Positions 29,791 through 40,300 of a stretch of DNA of 64,000 bases are shown here, piece by piece. The stretch is from positions 62,001 through 126,000 of the forward strand of contig NZ_JAABOK010000016.1 of the NCBI RefSeq assembly GCF_009928525.1. The letters run 5' to 3'. Numbering within the stretch: the first letter of the stretch is position 1; each line of letters starts with the position of its first letter. The position numbers and the translations under genes were made by a program. The notes beneath the pieces were generated by a model, which saw only the letters and a program-made list of their open reading frames with translations, had not been told where the DNA came from and did no database searches. The DNA is from Chitinophaga solisilvae (lineage in GTDB: Bacteria; Bacteroidota; Bacteroidia; Chitinophagales; Chitinophagaceae).

Positions 29791-32700
29791 GGCCGGCTGC
29801 AGGCAATGGTACAGGTTGCGCTTTCGTTGTTTTACTCACGGTCACCGGAGCAGCAGGGGGAGTTACTTCCGCCTGTATATCCGTGTCGGAGATCAACTGA
29901 CCGGCATGGTTGACAGCCAGGTATTCTGCCAGCTCCTGTACTGTCACATATTCAAAGAACAAGGTAGCAGGCAGTGCGCCGGTAGTTTTTTCCAGTTCGC
30001 GCACCAGCGTTACCTGCAGAATGGAATCAATACCATATTTTTCAAAAGGCGTATGCAGCCCGATCCTTTCCGGCGCCAGCTTCAGCGCTTTGGCCAGTAC
30101 CTTCTTTATCAACTCCCTGGCTGCGGGCACCGCATCGCCGGAAGACGGCTGCTGTGGCTGAGGTTCCGCGACGGGTACAGGCACAGGCGCTGTTGTTTTT
30201 TCCTGTGACAGTATTAATGGCCGCCTGATGATACCGTCGCTTTCCGCGATGACTACCTGGTGGCCCAGGTGATGCGCAGTAGCGGCCGGGAAAGCAATCT
30301 GCCGGAAGCCTTCGTCCTGCAGCGCCTGTACCCATTTCTCCGGGGACAATACCGGAGAACCGGGGATACGTAATGCCTCATCTTCGTATAGCCACCAGCC
30401 GTCCAGCAGCCCGAAAGTAAGGTGGGCTACCAGCGCTTTCTGACTCAGCTCATGCAGCAGCAACCGGCCATTGGCAGGCAGCAGCGTCTTTAAATTGCGC
30501 AGCGTCCTCCGCACATCAGGCGTGGCATGCAGCACATTTGCCGCAATCACTATATCGTAGGCGCCTGCCGGTATGTCCTGCTCCGCTGCCGGAATGGATA
30601 CATCAAATACTTTGTATGTCAAATACGGTACATCAGGGCCATAATGCTCTTCTGCATGCAGCAGGAAAGCCCTGGATATATCAGTATAACAGTAAGTCTC
30701 AATACTGGCTGCGTACGGCCGGAGATGCGCAAACAATACAGCACTGGTGCCTCCAGTACCTGCACCAGCTTCCAGTATCCGGATCTTTGCCGCAGGATCT
30801 TTCCTGCGCCGCTCTTCTATATAGGCTACTATGGTCGCAGCGAGCATACGGTCAAAATAACCTGAGATTTTATTTTCCTTGTAGATACCTTCTACCAGCT
30901 CCATGGAAGAACCGGGAAATATTACATCTGTGGCAGATTTCTTCCCGGACAGCACTTTAGGCAGGGCGCGCAGCGTATGTTCCGCCAGTAACAGGTGGGC
31001 CTGCATGCTGGCATCTTCCTTCCAGATGACTTTCTGCTGTTCCCACTCCTGCCATGCGGCATTCATATCTGTCGGGCGCAGCTGTTGTACGATGCAATAC
31101 CTCCCATCATATTGCATGTAACCATGCTTCTCCAGCTGAGACAAACTTTCGTCCAGCCAGCGATCATAAGCGGCGGGCAGTCTGATACCGGCTTTCAGTG
31201 CAGCTACCGATACCCTTTCTTCAATGAATATCCCCATGGATTGCAGCTGCCCCCATAACAGCCGGCACAACAGTCTGTCCAGCTGTTGCAGCTGTTCCGT
31301 CATACTGTCCCCCGGTTGTTCCAGGTGATGATAAACAGCGGCTGATGCTGATGTAAGGGATGCTAACCGTAATGGGTATACGCTTATTTTTTCCAGCGGG
31401 CGGATAACAGGAGATGATAAAGGCTGAATGGCATTCATGAGCGCCATGCTGTCGAAAGGTCCGGTGAGCAACTGTTCTAACGCGGCCATGGCTTCAGGAG
31501 AAGCAACAGATCCTACACCGGCATCGTGCATCCGTTGACGGTAGGCTGCCCCCGATACGATACCGGTATGTCCCCAGTAGCCCCAGTTCATTGTTTTCAC
31601 GGGGCAGTTCCATTGCTGTGCCAGGTAGCGGGCATAGGCATCTTCGAAAGTGCTGCCGGCCGCATAGTTGCTCTGGCCGGCATTTTTCAGGTAGCTGACC
31701 ATAGAAGAAAAGAATAACACGAAGTCCGGCTTTTCGTTGCCGAACACCTGCGCCAGGTGTATGCTGATATCTGCCTTCGCACGCAGCGCAGCCTGAAATG
31801 CGGATTCCTCCATATTCAGCAGGCCCTGGTCCTGTAACACGATGGCCGACTGTATCACACCATGGATACGGCCGTAGCGGCTCACGACAGTGGCGTGTGC
31901 AGCACGGAGTGCGGCGGCATCCGTTGCATCTGCCTGTATATAGTCAGGCATCACCCCCAGTGCTCCCAGCTGCTCACGGCGGATCCGCATCGCTGCATCC
32001 TCGCGGCGGCGGCCTATCCAGATCACCTGTGCCTGCCAGTTACGGATCATATATTCCGTCCATTCCGTACCGATACCGCCGGCGCCACCTATCACTACAT
32101 ACACGCCGTTGCGGCGGTATAGGGATGCGGCGGGGGAAGACTGCTCCAAAAGCGCCAGGCGCTGGCTATACCAGCTGCCCTCCCGCCATGCCAGCGCGTT
32201 ACCTGCTGCATCGGCAGGCAGGCGTAATATCTGTTCCCAGGGAACAGGCACGCCTTCCGGAATATCTGCCAGTCTCACTGACCAATGTGGAAATTCTTTT
32301 GCCATAGCACCGCACAGACCATGCAACGCCGCGTGAACAGGGCGGATGCGGTCATGTGGTCCGGTACTTACACAGCTACGTGTGATGATTGTCCATGACA
32401 GTTCATGGGTGGCATAACCTTTTTGCAGCAGCGTTTTAATCAGGCGGAAAAAGGATAATACGCCCGGTTCCTGCGCAGCAATCAGGGCAGCGGAATCATT
32501 GAAGTCAGGTATGTTATCAGGCGCTATCCATACCAGGTGTGTACCTGTTGTTATATTGCCGGGGTTTTGTGCATGTAGTGGCAGTACCTGCGCCAGTGGA
32601 AAGAGCTGTTGCAGCGTATGCCTGTCTTCCGCAATGCCTCCTGCCAGCAACCATGTTGCGGGCGCCGTTATGGCGGCTGTCTGTGGTATGTTGACAGCCT

Positions 32701-35700
32701 CCCATACCGGCGTCATCATCAGGGTACCGGTAAGCGGTGCTTCGTTATTGCTGCTGACCGGGTGATGCGGAATATTCTCTTCCGGTATCCTGGAAGTAAA
32801 ACCGGTGATGCGCACGCATAACCTGCCGGCAGCATCATACAGATCTGCATCCAGCTTCTGTACTTTGCTGTCGGTAACGGCGGAGCTGTTAAAACGTATA
32901 TGCACCCACATATGGCTGGTACAGGCGCTGTATATATCCATTGTTTCCAGTGCAAAAGGCAGGGCGGCCTTCAGCGGTTCCTTCTGCTGTAACAGCAATC
33001 CTATGGAAGCCTGCAGCGCAGCGTCTGCGAGGGCCGGATGCAGTACAAAACGCGAGGCATCATCTCCGGTGGTATCAGGTAGCTTGATAGCCGCCAGCAC
33101 CTGCCCCTGTCCGGTATACAATTGCGTAATACCCTGAAATGAAGGTCCATAAGTTATTCCCAGCGATCTGAAGATCTCATAGCATTCCTTTCCGGAAAAC
33201 TGCTGTTCGTTGCACCGGGCCTGAATAGCGGCAATATCTGCTGTTGCAGCGGTTCCCGGATGCCAGGCGGCATGGCCTTCGAAGCAGGGAGTCATATTAC
33301 CATCGTCACCGATGGCAAAACTGATTTCCTGCTGTGCGGCTGTCAGTTGCACCTGCAGCTGCAACGGCGTTGCTCCGGCCACTGCCGGGCGTTTCCACAC
33401 GAGGTGCCTGAACCGGAGATGCATTCCCGGTTCAGGAGCGGTGGCAGCTTCTGCTATCGCGGCACGTGCCATTTCTACAAAGGCGACACCTGGGAGCAGA
33501 TGTTGTCCTTTCACTTCATGATCTGCCAGGAAAAATTCACTACCTGTAAACGTACTGCTGAAGCGGATCCCCGCGAAACCGGAGGTATTACGGTGCAGCA
33601 AGGGATGCAGCACGGCAGTGGTGTGTATCACAGTACTTTCTTCCGTATTATTTTCCGTCCAGTAACTTTCACGGGCAAACGGATATCCCGGCAGGTGCAC
33701 CCTGCGGGGCAGGCTATTTTCGTATAGCCGTTCCCATATAATCGTGCTGCCTTCGGTCCATAATGCGGCTATCTTATCAGGTCTTTTTTGTTGTATCCAC
33801 AATTGCAGCAGCATACGTTGTTCTTCTTCCCTGTCTGCCGTTGCTCCCTTTACCGGGGCATTGGTTATACAGGAAACGAAAACACCCTCTGCAGCGATTC
33901 CGGCTATATAACGCTGCAGCTTATCCAGCAGCTCTGCCAGGGAGCCGGCTACCAGCGCCAGGCGGCAGTCCAGCGCAGTTCTTCCTGTCTGCAGCGTGTA
34001 GGCGACATCTTCCGGAAATAGCGTATCCTGTGCTTCCAGTGCGGTTTTCAGGCGTCCCGCATATACTTTCAGCTGCTCCATACTTTGTGCAGACAATACA
34101 AAGATGAATGGGCCTGTTGCCTGGCTGCTTACTTTATAGGGAGATACAAACTCTTCTACCACCAGATGTGAATTGGTACCGCTGAAGCCGAAAGAGCTGA
34201 CCGCAGCACGCCGGGGTACACCGGGAACAGCCTGCCATTCCCGCAGGCTTGTATTCACATAAAACGGACTGTTATCCAGGTCAATATGCTCATTCAGTTC
34301 CTGGAAGTGAATGCTGGGCGGCAACTGCTTTTGTTCCAGCGCCTTCAGTACCTTGATAATGCCTGCTGCTCCGGCGGCAGTAAGCAGGTGCCCGATATTA
34401 CTTTTTACAGAGCCGAGTGCACAGTAATATTCCTTATCCGTAAAAGCGCGGAAAGAGGCTGTCAGCGCTTCCACTTCAATGGGATCGCCGAGCTTGGTGC
34501 CGGTACCATGCGCTTCCACCAATGAAATGGTAGCAGGATCGATATTGAAACGCTGATAGATTTCTTTCTCCAGCGCTATCTGCGAGTTCACGCTTGGCGC
34601 AGTGATACCATTCGTTTTTCCGTCCTGGTTAATGCCCCACCCACGGATCACTCCATACACCGGGTCTTTATCGCGAACGGCATCAGAGAGTCTTTTCAGC
34701 AGCACCACGCCGGCGCCTTCACCCGGAACATATCCGTCAGCGCGGTTATCAAAAGTAAAGCAACGGCCCTCCGGTGACAGCATACCGGCATGACTGGTAA
34801 GGATATGCGTCAGCGGGCCAGACAATACACAAACGCCACCTGCCAGCGCCAGATCGCTTGTACCCAGTACCAGGCTGTTACATGCCTCTGCAATGGCTAC
34901 CAGCGATGAAGAACAGGCGGTATCAATAGCCAGGCAGGGACCTTTCAGGTTCAGCAGATAAGAAATCCTGGCACTGAGAATGGAAGTAGATACTCCCATC
35001 AGTCCCTGTGCATTCAGCCGTTGCTGATCCATCACCTGACCGTAGTCGCCCGTGCCAACACCTACAAATACGCCGCAGCGGCTGCCTGACAGCCCTGCAG
35101 GATCAAGTCCTGCATCTTCAATACAATGCCAACAGTTTTCCAGAAAGAGACGTTGCTGCGGGTCCATGACCATGGCCTCCACCGGAGAGATGCTGAAGAA
35201 CAGGGGATCAAAGCAATCCGCATCTGTCACAGCTCCCATCCATTTACTGTTAGATTTGCCGGGCGACAGCACCGGGTCATAATATTGCGCTACGGACCAT
35301 CGCTTCTCCGGGACAACGGTGATACAATCCTTTCCTTCCGCTATATTCTGCCAGAAAGCAGCAGCATCGGCCGATTGCGGAAACTGTCCGGAGATGCCGA
35401 TGACAGCAATACCTTCGTAGGCGGCCGTCAGCGGCTGATCCGCTGCCGGCGCATCATGACGGGTGAATATATTTTTGTCTGCAGCGGCTTTATGCTCCTG
35501 CAAACGCTGTATACATTGTGCAGTGAGATCTGTCATCGCCTGTTGCGTATGACTGATGACCACCTTACCGATATGCAATCCTTCATCTACGTATGCCAGC
35601 GCCTCCTGTATCCGCGACAGCGGATATACGCGGGACACAACCGGTACAATCTTTCCCTCTTCCACCCAGGATACCATGCGTTCAAGCAACTCCTTTCCAT

Positions 35701-37168
35701 GTACGCCTTTATCAAAACCTAAACGGCGCAGGTCAATGCTATGCAGTGACTGATTAGCCGTAAGCCTTGACAGATCGAGGGCCGGACTGGTTTTGAGCGC
35801 ATGTACCGCCAGCTCCAGGTAACGGCCGGACGGAGCCAGGCAGTTGAGTCCTTTCTGAATACCATCGCCCGACAGCATATTCAGTACCACATCTACCCCT
35901 CTGCCATTGGTGATCTGCAGGATCTCTTTATCAAATGCTGTTTTATAATTCATGACATGCGGTACCTGCAGTTGCTGCAGTATTTCCAGCTTACCGGTTT
36001 TACCGGCAGTACCGTATATAGTGCAATGACGAAGATGGGCCAGCTGTATAGCCATCAGGCCACAGCCTCCGGTAGCAGTCTGTATCAGCACATGTTCGCC
36101 TTCAGACAACTGTCCTGTTTCAAATGCGGCGTATACCGTTCCGAAGACCACCGGCAGACTGCAGGCTTCTTCAAAGGATACATTCACAGGTTTCCTGACA
36201 GTATTAACCGCCGGCGCATTTACAAAAGCAGCATGGCCACCCAGCTGCCGGCCGGTAATAGCCACCACCTCATCGCCTTGCTTAAAGCCTGATACTGCGC
36301 TGCCTACAGCATCTATTACACCTGACACTTCAAAGCCAGGTACAAAAGGATAATCAGGTATGGTAGGATACAATCCCTTTACGCACATCACATCCGGAAA
36401 ATTGATAGCAGATGCCTTCACAGCTATCCGTACCTCATCCGGCGCAGGTGGTTCCTTCTCCCATGGCAACAGCTGCAGTTCTTCCAGTTTGTGCACACCA
36501 TTCATTACCAGGCCATAGCTGGCCGGGATAACGTCCTGTACAGGCAGTGTTGCCGGCAACTCTTCCTTTAAGGGTGCCGTGACAGGTGATTTAGTCGTTT
36601 CATCCGGGCGAACAGCCCGGCTATTCCCCTTCTTTCCTTTCTTTCCCATTTCCGCCTGCAGCACCGGCGCAAATTCATGGATAGTGGGATAGTCATAGAC
36701 CTTGGTAACAGACAGGGATACACTGTATTTACGGTTTACAGCCCTAATCCACTCCACTCCCACGATGGAGTCGAGTCCCATTTCAATGAATTTCTTATGC
36801 GGATCAATACGCTCCGCTTTCTGATATAGTGCATCAGCCAGGCTTATTATCAACTCCTGCTGCAATTGTTCCAGCGGAATGAGCGGAGCTGCAGCCGCGT
36901 CGGTCACCGTTTCTTCCGGTACGGCTGCCGCGTGCGCCGGTTGCCCGTTTCCGGGGAGCGCTGCCAGCGTTACCTGCACGTCACTTTCCTCCTGATGTCC
37001 GTTGGCAGACAACGGCTGTAATAAAATACCGGTAGGCTTATCCGCCGCAGGCGATTGAGCGGCCATACGTGCCTTCTCCCGTTCTGCATGCAGCATTTCC
37101 ATAGCTGCCTCTTTACTGAGGCGTCCATTCTTCAGTTCCTGCAAAATGTATTGAAAGATATCTGTCAT
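27866..37168 (-). CDS. PKS3: trans-AT polyketide synthase, modules 7(part)-9(part), with ER
   Basis: 3,100 aa. Order: docking helices (1-34), ACP7 (S134; GLDSIVGVEW, W140), enoylreductase of the MDR family (about 230-536, NAD(P)-binding glycines near 365), KS8 (C752), DH (H1217, D1382), KR (Y1835), C-methyltransferase (GAGTGGTS near 2135), ACP8 (S2382), KS9 (C2635; N2771 replaces the HGTGT His), C-terminal docking helices (3070-3100). Trp six residues after the phosphopantetheine Ser is the known flag of ACPs recognised by HMG-synthase beta-branching cassettes. The ER placed after the ACP may reduce the branched enoyl product (inference). The gene follows PKS2 after 54 bp containing a hairpin. 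Its KR is strongly similar to the module-4 KR of PKS2. No AT is present. Confidence 0.97.
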   Translation of the reverse strand: MTDIFQYILQELKNGRLSKEAAMEMLHAEREKARMAAQSPAADKPTGILLQPLSANGHQEESDVQVTLAALPGNGQPAHAAAVPEETVTDAAAAPLIPLEQLQQELIISLADALYQKAERIDPHKKFIEMGLDSIVGVEWIRAVNRKYSVSLSVTKVYDYPTIHEFAPVLQAEMGKKGKKGNSRAVRPDETTKSPVTAPLKEELPATLPVQDVIPASYGLVMNGVHKLEELQLLPWEKEPPAPDEVRIAVKASAINFPDVMCVKGLYPTIPDYPFVPGFEVSGVIDAVGSAVSGFKQGDEVVAITGRQLGGHAAFVNAPAVNTVRKPVNVSFEEACSLPVVFGTVYAAFETGQLSEGEHVLIQTATGGCGLMAIQLAHLRHCTIYGTAGKTGKLEILQQLQVPHVMNYKTAFDKEILQITNGRGVDVVLNMLSGDGIQKGLNCLAPSGRYLELAVHALKTSPALDLSRLTANQSLHSIDLRRLGFDKGVHGKELLERMVSWVEEGKIVPVVSRVYPLSRIQEALAYVDEGLHIGKVVISHTQQAMTDLTAQCIQRLQEHKAAADKNIFTRHDAPAADQPLTAAYEGIAVIGISGQFPQSADAAAFWQNIAEGKDCITVVPEKRWSVAQYYDPVLSPGKSNSKWMGAVTDADCFDPLFFSISPVEAMVMDPQQRLFLENCWHCIEDAGLDPAGLSGSRCGVFVGVGTGDYGQVMDQQRLNAQGLMGVSTSILSARISYLLNLKGPCLAIDTACSSSLVAIAEACNSLVLGTSDLALAGGVCVLSGPLTHILTSHAGMLSPEGRCFTFDNRADGYVPGEGAGVVLLKRLSDAVRDKDPVYGVIRGWGINQDGKTNGITAPSVNSQIALEKEIYQRFNIDPATISLVEAHGTGTKLGDPIEVEALTASFRAFTDKEYYCALGSVKSNIGHLLTAAGAAGIIKVLKALEQKQLPPSIHFQELNEHIDLDNSPFYVNTSLREWQAVPGVPRRAAVSSFGFSGTNSHLVVEEFVSPYKVSSQATGPFIFVLSAQSMEQLKVYAGRLKTALEAQDTLFPEDVAYTLQTGRTALDCRLALVAGSLAELLDKLQRYIAGIAAEGVFVSCITNAPVKGATADREEEQRMLLQLWIQQKRPDKIAALWTEGSTIIWERLYENSLPRRVHLPGYPFARESYWTENNTEESTVIHTTAVLHPLLHRNTSGFAGIRFSSTFTGSEFFLADHEVKGQHLLPGVAFVEMARAAIAEAATAPEPGMHLRFRHLVWKRPAVAGATPLQLQVQLTAAQQEISFAIGDDGNMTPCFEGHAAWHPGTAATADIAAIQARCNEQQFSGKECYEIFRSLGITYGPSFQGITQLYTGQGQVLAAIKLPDTTGDDASRFVLHPALADAALQASIGLLLQQKEPLKAALPFALETMDIYSACTSHMWVHIRFNSSAVTDSKVQKLDADLYDAAGRLCVRITGFTSRIPEENIPHHPVSSNNEAPLTGTLMMTPVWEAVNIPQTAAITAPATWLLAGGIAEDRHTLQQLFPLAQVLPLHAQNPGNITTGTHLVWIAPDNIPDFNDSAALIAAQEPGVLSFFRLIKTLLQKGYATHELSWTIITRSCVSTGPHDRIRPVHAALHGLCGAMAKEFPHWSVRLADIPEGVPVPWEQILRLPADAAGNALAWREGSWYSQRLALLEQSSPAASLYRRNGVYVVIGGAGGIGTEWTEYMIRNWQAQVIWIGRRREDAAMRIRREQLGALGVMPDYIQADATDAAALRAAHATVVSRYGRIHGVIQSAIVLQDQGLLNMEESAFQAALRAKADISIHLAQVFGNEKPDFVLFFSSMVSYLKNAGQSNYAAGSTFEDAYARYLAQQWNCPVKTMNWGYWGHTGIVSGAAYRQRMHDAGVGSVASPEAMAALEQLLTGPFDSMALMNAIQPLSSPVIRPLEKISVYPLRLASLTSASAAVYHHLEQPGDSMTEQLQQLDRLLCRLLWGQLQSMGIFIEERVSVAALKAGIRLPAAYDRWLDESLSQLEKHGYMQYDGRYCIVQQLRPTDMNAAWQEWEQQKVIWKEDASMQAHLLLAEHTLRALPKVLSGKKSATDVIFPGSSMELVEGIYKENKISGYFDRMLAATIVAYIEERRRKDPAAKIRILEAGAGTGGTSAVLFAHLRPYAASIETYCYTDISRAFLLHAEEHYGPDVPYLTYKVFDVSIPAAEQDIPAGAYDIVIAANVLHATPDVRRTLRNLKTLLPANGRLLLHELSQKALVAHLTFGLLDGWWLYEDEALRIPGSPVLSPEKWVQALQDEGFRQIAFPAATAHHLGHQVVIAESDGIIRRPLILSQEKTTAPVPVPVAEPQPQQPSSGDAVPAARELIKKVLAKALKLAPERIGLHTPFEKYGIDSILQVTLVRELEKTTGALPATLFFEYVTVQELAEYLAVNHAGQLISDTDIQAEVTPPAAPVTVSKTTKAQPVPLPAAGHGPEDIAIIGISGRYPGADNLEVFWEKLKSGANSITAAPAGRWRNNPAASHNGNAHTESGYYGGFLEHTDKFDYQLFGITPDQVHELSPETRLFLEVVWETLEDAGYNTTMLQQLQTAQGAGVGVFAGAMYNQYPWSMPTAALGELSSNATEWHIANRVSHFFQLTGPSLVVNTACSSSLTAIHLACESLRQQNCAMAVAGGVNLTLAVSKYAALQQKNLLGSGQESRSFGVNTGFIPGEGVGAVILKPLSQALKDKDHIRGIIKGSFINHSGGRQLYNAPDPKQEAQLIINSLRRSAIDPVTIGYVEAAANGSSLGDAVEVVALQQAFASFTDKKQYCALGAVKSNIGHLEAASGISQLTKVLLQLEHKLLVPSINANPRNPNIRLEQTAFRLQETCSPWDAVTDPVSGMTLPRRSMINSFGAGGAYASLVIEEYIPSPVTARQERKPAVFLFSAGTPHSLWQYLEAMQTLLHKNNTVAAADIAYSLLRNNHELPYRAAIIASSAEELLAGITGLLQERRSTPFKGIYLQIAPPAAEMPDEVFIPVTATADSNLYEVADKWTDRYAVDFSALINTGTSRFIPLPKYVFDHGQIFHPEQIQQQQILTDTSPDPDEQRVRQVLEQLSKGQLSREAAMQLIQV
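29900..35430 (-). other. Module 8: KS8-DH-KR-cMT-ACP
   Basis: KS8 has TACSS (C752), HGTGT and NIGH. The DH has HEVKGQHLLP (H1217) and HPALADAALQ (D1382). The KR has GGAGGIG, FFSSM, Tyr1835 and a B-type Asp (VLQDQ). The cMT has EAGAGTGGTS. The ACP reads GIDSILQV. Predicted product is an alpha-methyl enoyl thioester, the substrate of the shift module that follows. Confidence 0.88.
31470..32700 (-). repeat. KR segment of module 8, strongly similar copy of 45,530-46,740
   Basis: Partner of the module-4 KR. Similarity is far higher than between other KRs of the cluster and falls off in the flanking domains (module 8 has DH and cMT, module 4 has neither). This suggests recent duplication or gene conversion limited to the KR. 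Confidence 0.8.
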
Positions 37169-37312
37169 CTTATTGAAGCATGAGATTGTAAAAAATGAGC
37201 GCTTTACTTTACATACAGGAGATTACATCTCCTGTATCCTTTGCAAAGCCATGTCTATGCTGATATCATTGCTGAGTACTTCATCCAGCAGCTGTTCATA
37301 CAAGCGTGTTGT
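37067..37312 (-). other. Docking-domain pair PKS2 C-terminus / PKS3 N-terminus
   Basis: PKS2 ends with two short helices (LYEQLLDEVLSNDIS then a second helix). PKS3 begins with a matching pair (FQYILQELKNGRLSKEAAME). The helix-G/N-helix pattern fits the four-helix-bundle docking domains of trans-AT PKSs and would bring KS7 and ACP7 together. Confidence 0.7.
37213..37237 (-). terminator. Perfect hairpin at the PKS2 stop codon, possible attenuator or processing site
   Basis: ATACAGGAGAT (37213-37223), a 3-nt loop, then ATCTCCTGTAT (37227-37237): an exact 11-bp inverted repeat. The PKS2 stop (37223-37225) falls in the loop region. On the transcript a run of six U lies about 17 nt downstream, too far for a classic intrinsic terminator. 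It sits in the only long gap (54 bp) between PKS genes, so partial termination or mRNA processing/stability control is plausible. Confidence 0.5.
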
Positions 37313-40300
37313 AGCAGCCGGCGGTTCCTGTTGCAACGTCACTACCGGCATGGTTGTCTGTTCTTTCTTTTTCGGCCACCAGTAATGTTCCCGTGCAAAA
37401 GGATAGGCGGGCAGGTGTACGCGGTGCGGAGGAGTATCTCCGTAGAGTGCCTGCCAGTCCGGGGAATATCCCTCGCAATAGCTGTCGGCCACTGCGTGCA
37501 ATATCTCCGTATAATCGTTTACGTTATCTTCCATCAGACGGGCAGCTTCAAGCATACCTTGCAGGTATTGCTGCTGTGCCTTCTGTTCGCGGAACCCTGC
37601 AGCTACACTTCCCTGATGAATTCCTGCGGCATGCTCCTTCCCTGCTGCCTGCTGCCACAACCGGATCGCTTCTTCGCTGGAAGAAGCTATTATCATGCAC
37701 CGGTGTGTGAAGTGCTGACGGGCAGCTATCAGGGTGTAGCTTATATTCACCAGCTGCAGCGGTGCTGTGGCGGGCTGTTGCAGGAACCGGATCATGTCGT
37801 TGATTTTTTCCTGCAAGGCCTCTTCTGTAGTGGCAGATAACGGCAACAGATAATAAGGCGCCGTTTTCTGAACAGGAGGTATGTTCTGCGGGTGGCTTTG
37901 CACCACCACATGCGCGTTGGTACCACTGAATCCGAAGGCGCTGACAGCGCCGGTAAGCACACCTTTTCCTTTATCCTCCCAGGGGCGGGTGCTTTTGTTG
38001 ATGTAGAAAGGACTGTCGTTCCATTTTACATAGTCGCTTTCTTCCTCACAATGCAGGCTGGCAGGAATCGTCTTATGGCGCAGTGCCTGGACCAGGCTGA
38101 TAAGGCTTACCAGGCCCGATGCAGCCAGCGTATGCCCGAAGTTTGTTTTGGAAGAAGTGAGTGCGCAATAATGTTTTTTGGTAGTTGCCTTTTTGAAGAC
38201 TTCGTGCAGGGCATCTGTTTCTACCGGGTCGCCCAGGCGGGTGCCGGTGCCATGCGTAACGATGTAGTCAATATCTTCCGGGCTGATATGAAACCTGTCA
38301 TATGTATCTCTCAGCAGCGCTGCCTGTGCGGTACTACCTGGTGCGGTGATGCCGTTGGTTTTTCCATCATAGTTGATGCCGCTGGCGCTGATGACAGCAT
38401 ATACAGGATCACCCTGCGAAGTTGCGTCCGGCAGACGTTTGAGGACAATTGCCGCCACTGCTTCACCGGGTACCAGGCCATTGGCCTGTTTGCTGAATGC
38501 CGCGCATTTGCCATCTGCCGATAACATGCCCGCCTGGCTCATCCACACCCATCTTTCCGGCAATAACATCAGATTCACAGCTGCCACTACAGCGGCATCA
38601 CATTCCCCGTTGCGCAGGCTTGCACACGCCTGGTGCAGTGCTGCCAGCGCGGAAGAACAAGCGGTATTAATAGCCATTACAGGGCCTTTCAGGTCCAGGA
38701 AATAAGCCAGCCGGGATGCCAGTATCGCGGTATGATTGGCAGTAACATGATGCCCTGCATCCGGCAGCAACTGGTAATCTCCTTCTTCGACCCCTACAAA
38801 CATGCCTACCTTACCGGCTTTCAGCTGTGCGGGTCCATAACCGGCATCTTCCAGTGCGCGCCACGCTTCCTGCATCAGCAGGCGTTGCCGCGGGTCCATC
38901 TCTGTGGCCTCCCGTGGAGAGATCTCAAAAAATGCCGGATCAAATTCTTTTACGCCCGGTATAAATCCGCTCCATCTGCAGTTCGTTTTCTCCGGATCTT
39001 CGGCAGGATCTCCATGATACTTCCGCCAGTCGAAACGTTCTGCCGGAATTTCTTCTACAGCGCAATGTCCCTGCTGCAGGATGTTCCACATCTCATCAAT
39101 GTTACGCGCCTGCGGGAAGCGGCCACTCATACCAGTAATGGCAACTGGCACCGGTACACCGGGAACCGCATCTGTACTATGCTCCAGGTGAGTTGTATCT
39201 GCTGCAGGTGCAACTGTTTCTGCCGGAACGGCCGGTTGTGCATAAAAAGCGGTAACAGTCTCTTTATAGGCATTTAAAAAATGAGCAGTTAATTTTTCCA
39301 GCGTGGGATGCGCAAAGAACAAGGCTGGTGTAATTTCTATGTTGTAATGAGCATTGATGCGGTTGGCAAAAGCAGTGAGCCGGACGGAATCACATCCAAG
39401 ATCAGCCAGATTCTCCCGGTGATCCAGTTTGTCGGCGGCTATTTCCAGCAACTGACCTGCTATGGCTTTCAGGTCCTGTTCTATCGCTTCTTCGGCCGGT
39501 AAATCATGCTTCAGGGGCAGGTCATTCACCGGCGGGGCACCGACTACCGGCGCCGGCTGCGGAACGGCCATGGTGTTGGCTGTTTCCAGTCCGAGGAAAC
39601 GATGCACGCGGTCGCGCTCCCCGGCTATCACCAGGTGCTGCACCCGCGGCTGCGCCAGCAATTTCATAAATATGGCAAGCCCTTCCGGTGTTTCCAGCAG
39701 CCGCTGTCCGCTTGACTTCAGGTACATGCGCGTAGTATCATCCGCATCAAACTGCATTCCTCCTTCTCTCCACAGCGGCCAGTTAATCACCAGTGTCTTA
39801 CCGGGCATGCCCGCCTGACTACGGTAACGGGCATACGCCATGAGAAAACGGTTGGCCATGGCGTAATCTCCTGAGCCGAAATCGCCGAGTATACCTGAAG
39901 AAGAAGAGAAATAACATACGAAGTCCGGCGACTGTCCTTTCAACAGTTGTTCCAGTACTATTGTACCGGCCACTTTGGGAGACAGTATCCGGCTGAAGTC
40001 TGCCAGCGTCTTTTCCAGAATGCTTTTATCAGAAGCGATACCGGCAGCATGGATCACGCCGTTCAACGGCCCGCATTGCTGCAGCGCTTCCTGCAGCCCC
40101 TTACTCATTGCAGCTTCATCTGCTATATCTGCCTGAATGTACCATACTTTGCTGCCCAATGCTTCCAGGGCATCTATGGCTGCCTTCCTGGTGGCATCCA
40201 GTGGTTTACGGCCTGTGAGCAGCAGGTTGACAGGCTGCGATACTGCCAGGTGGCGCGCGAAGATCAGCCCCAGACCACCAGCGCCGCCGGTGATCAGGTA

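Larger units (their letters stand above)
35560..39150 (-). other. Module 7: KS7 (PKS2) | beta-branching-type ACP-ER (PKS3)
   Basis: KS7 has NTACSS (C5636), THGTGT and TNFGH and ends PKS2. PKS3 opens with ACP7, GLDSIVGVEW, with Trp140 six residues after Ser134. Then follows an ER of about 300 residues (SAINFPDVM, PGFEVSGVI, ATGGCGLMAIQLA). With no KR, the beta-keto group is free for HMG-synthase branching, and the ER could then reduce the branched alkene. The branching enzymes are not in the window. Confidence 0.78.
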
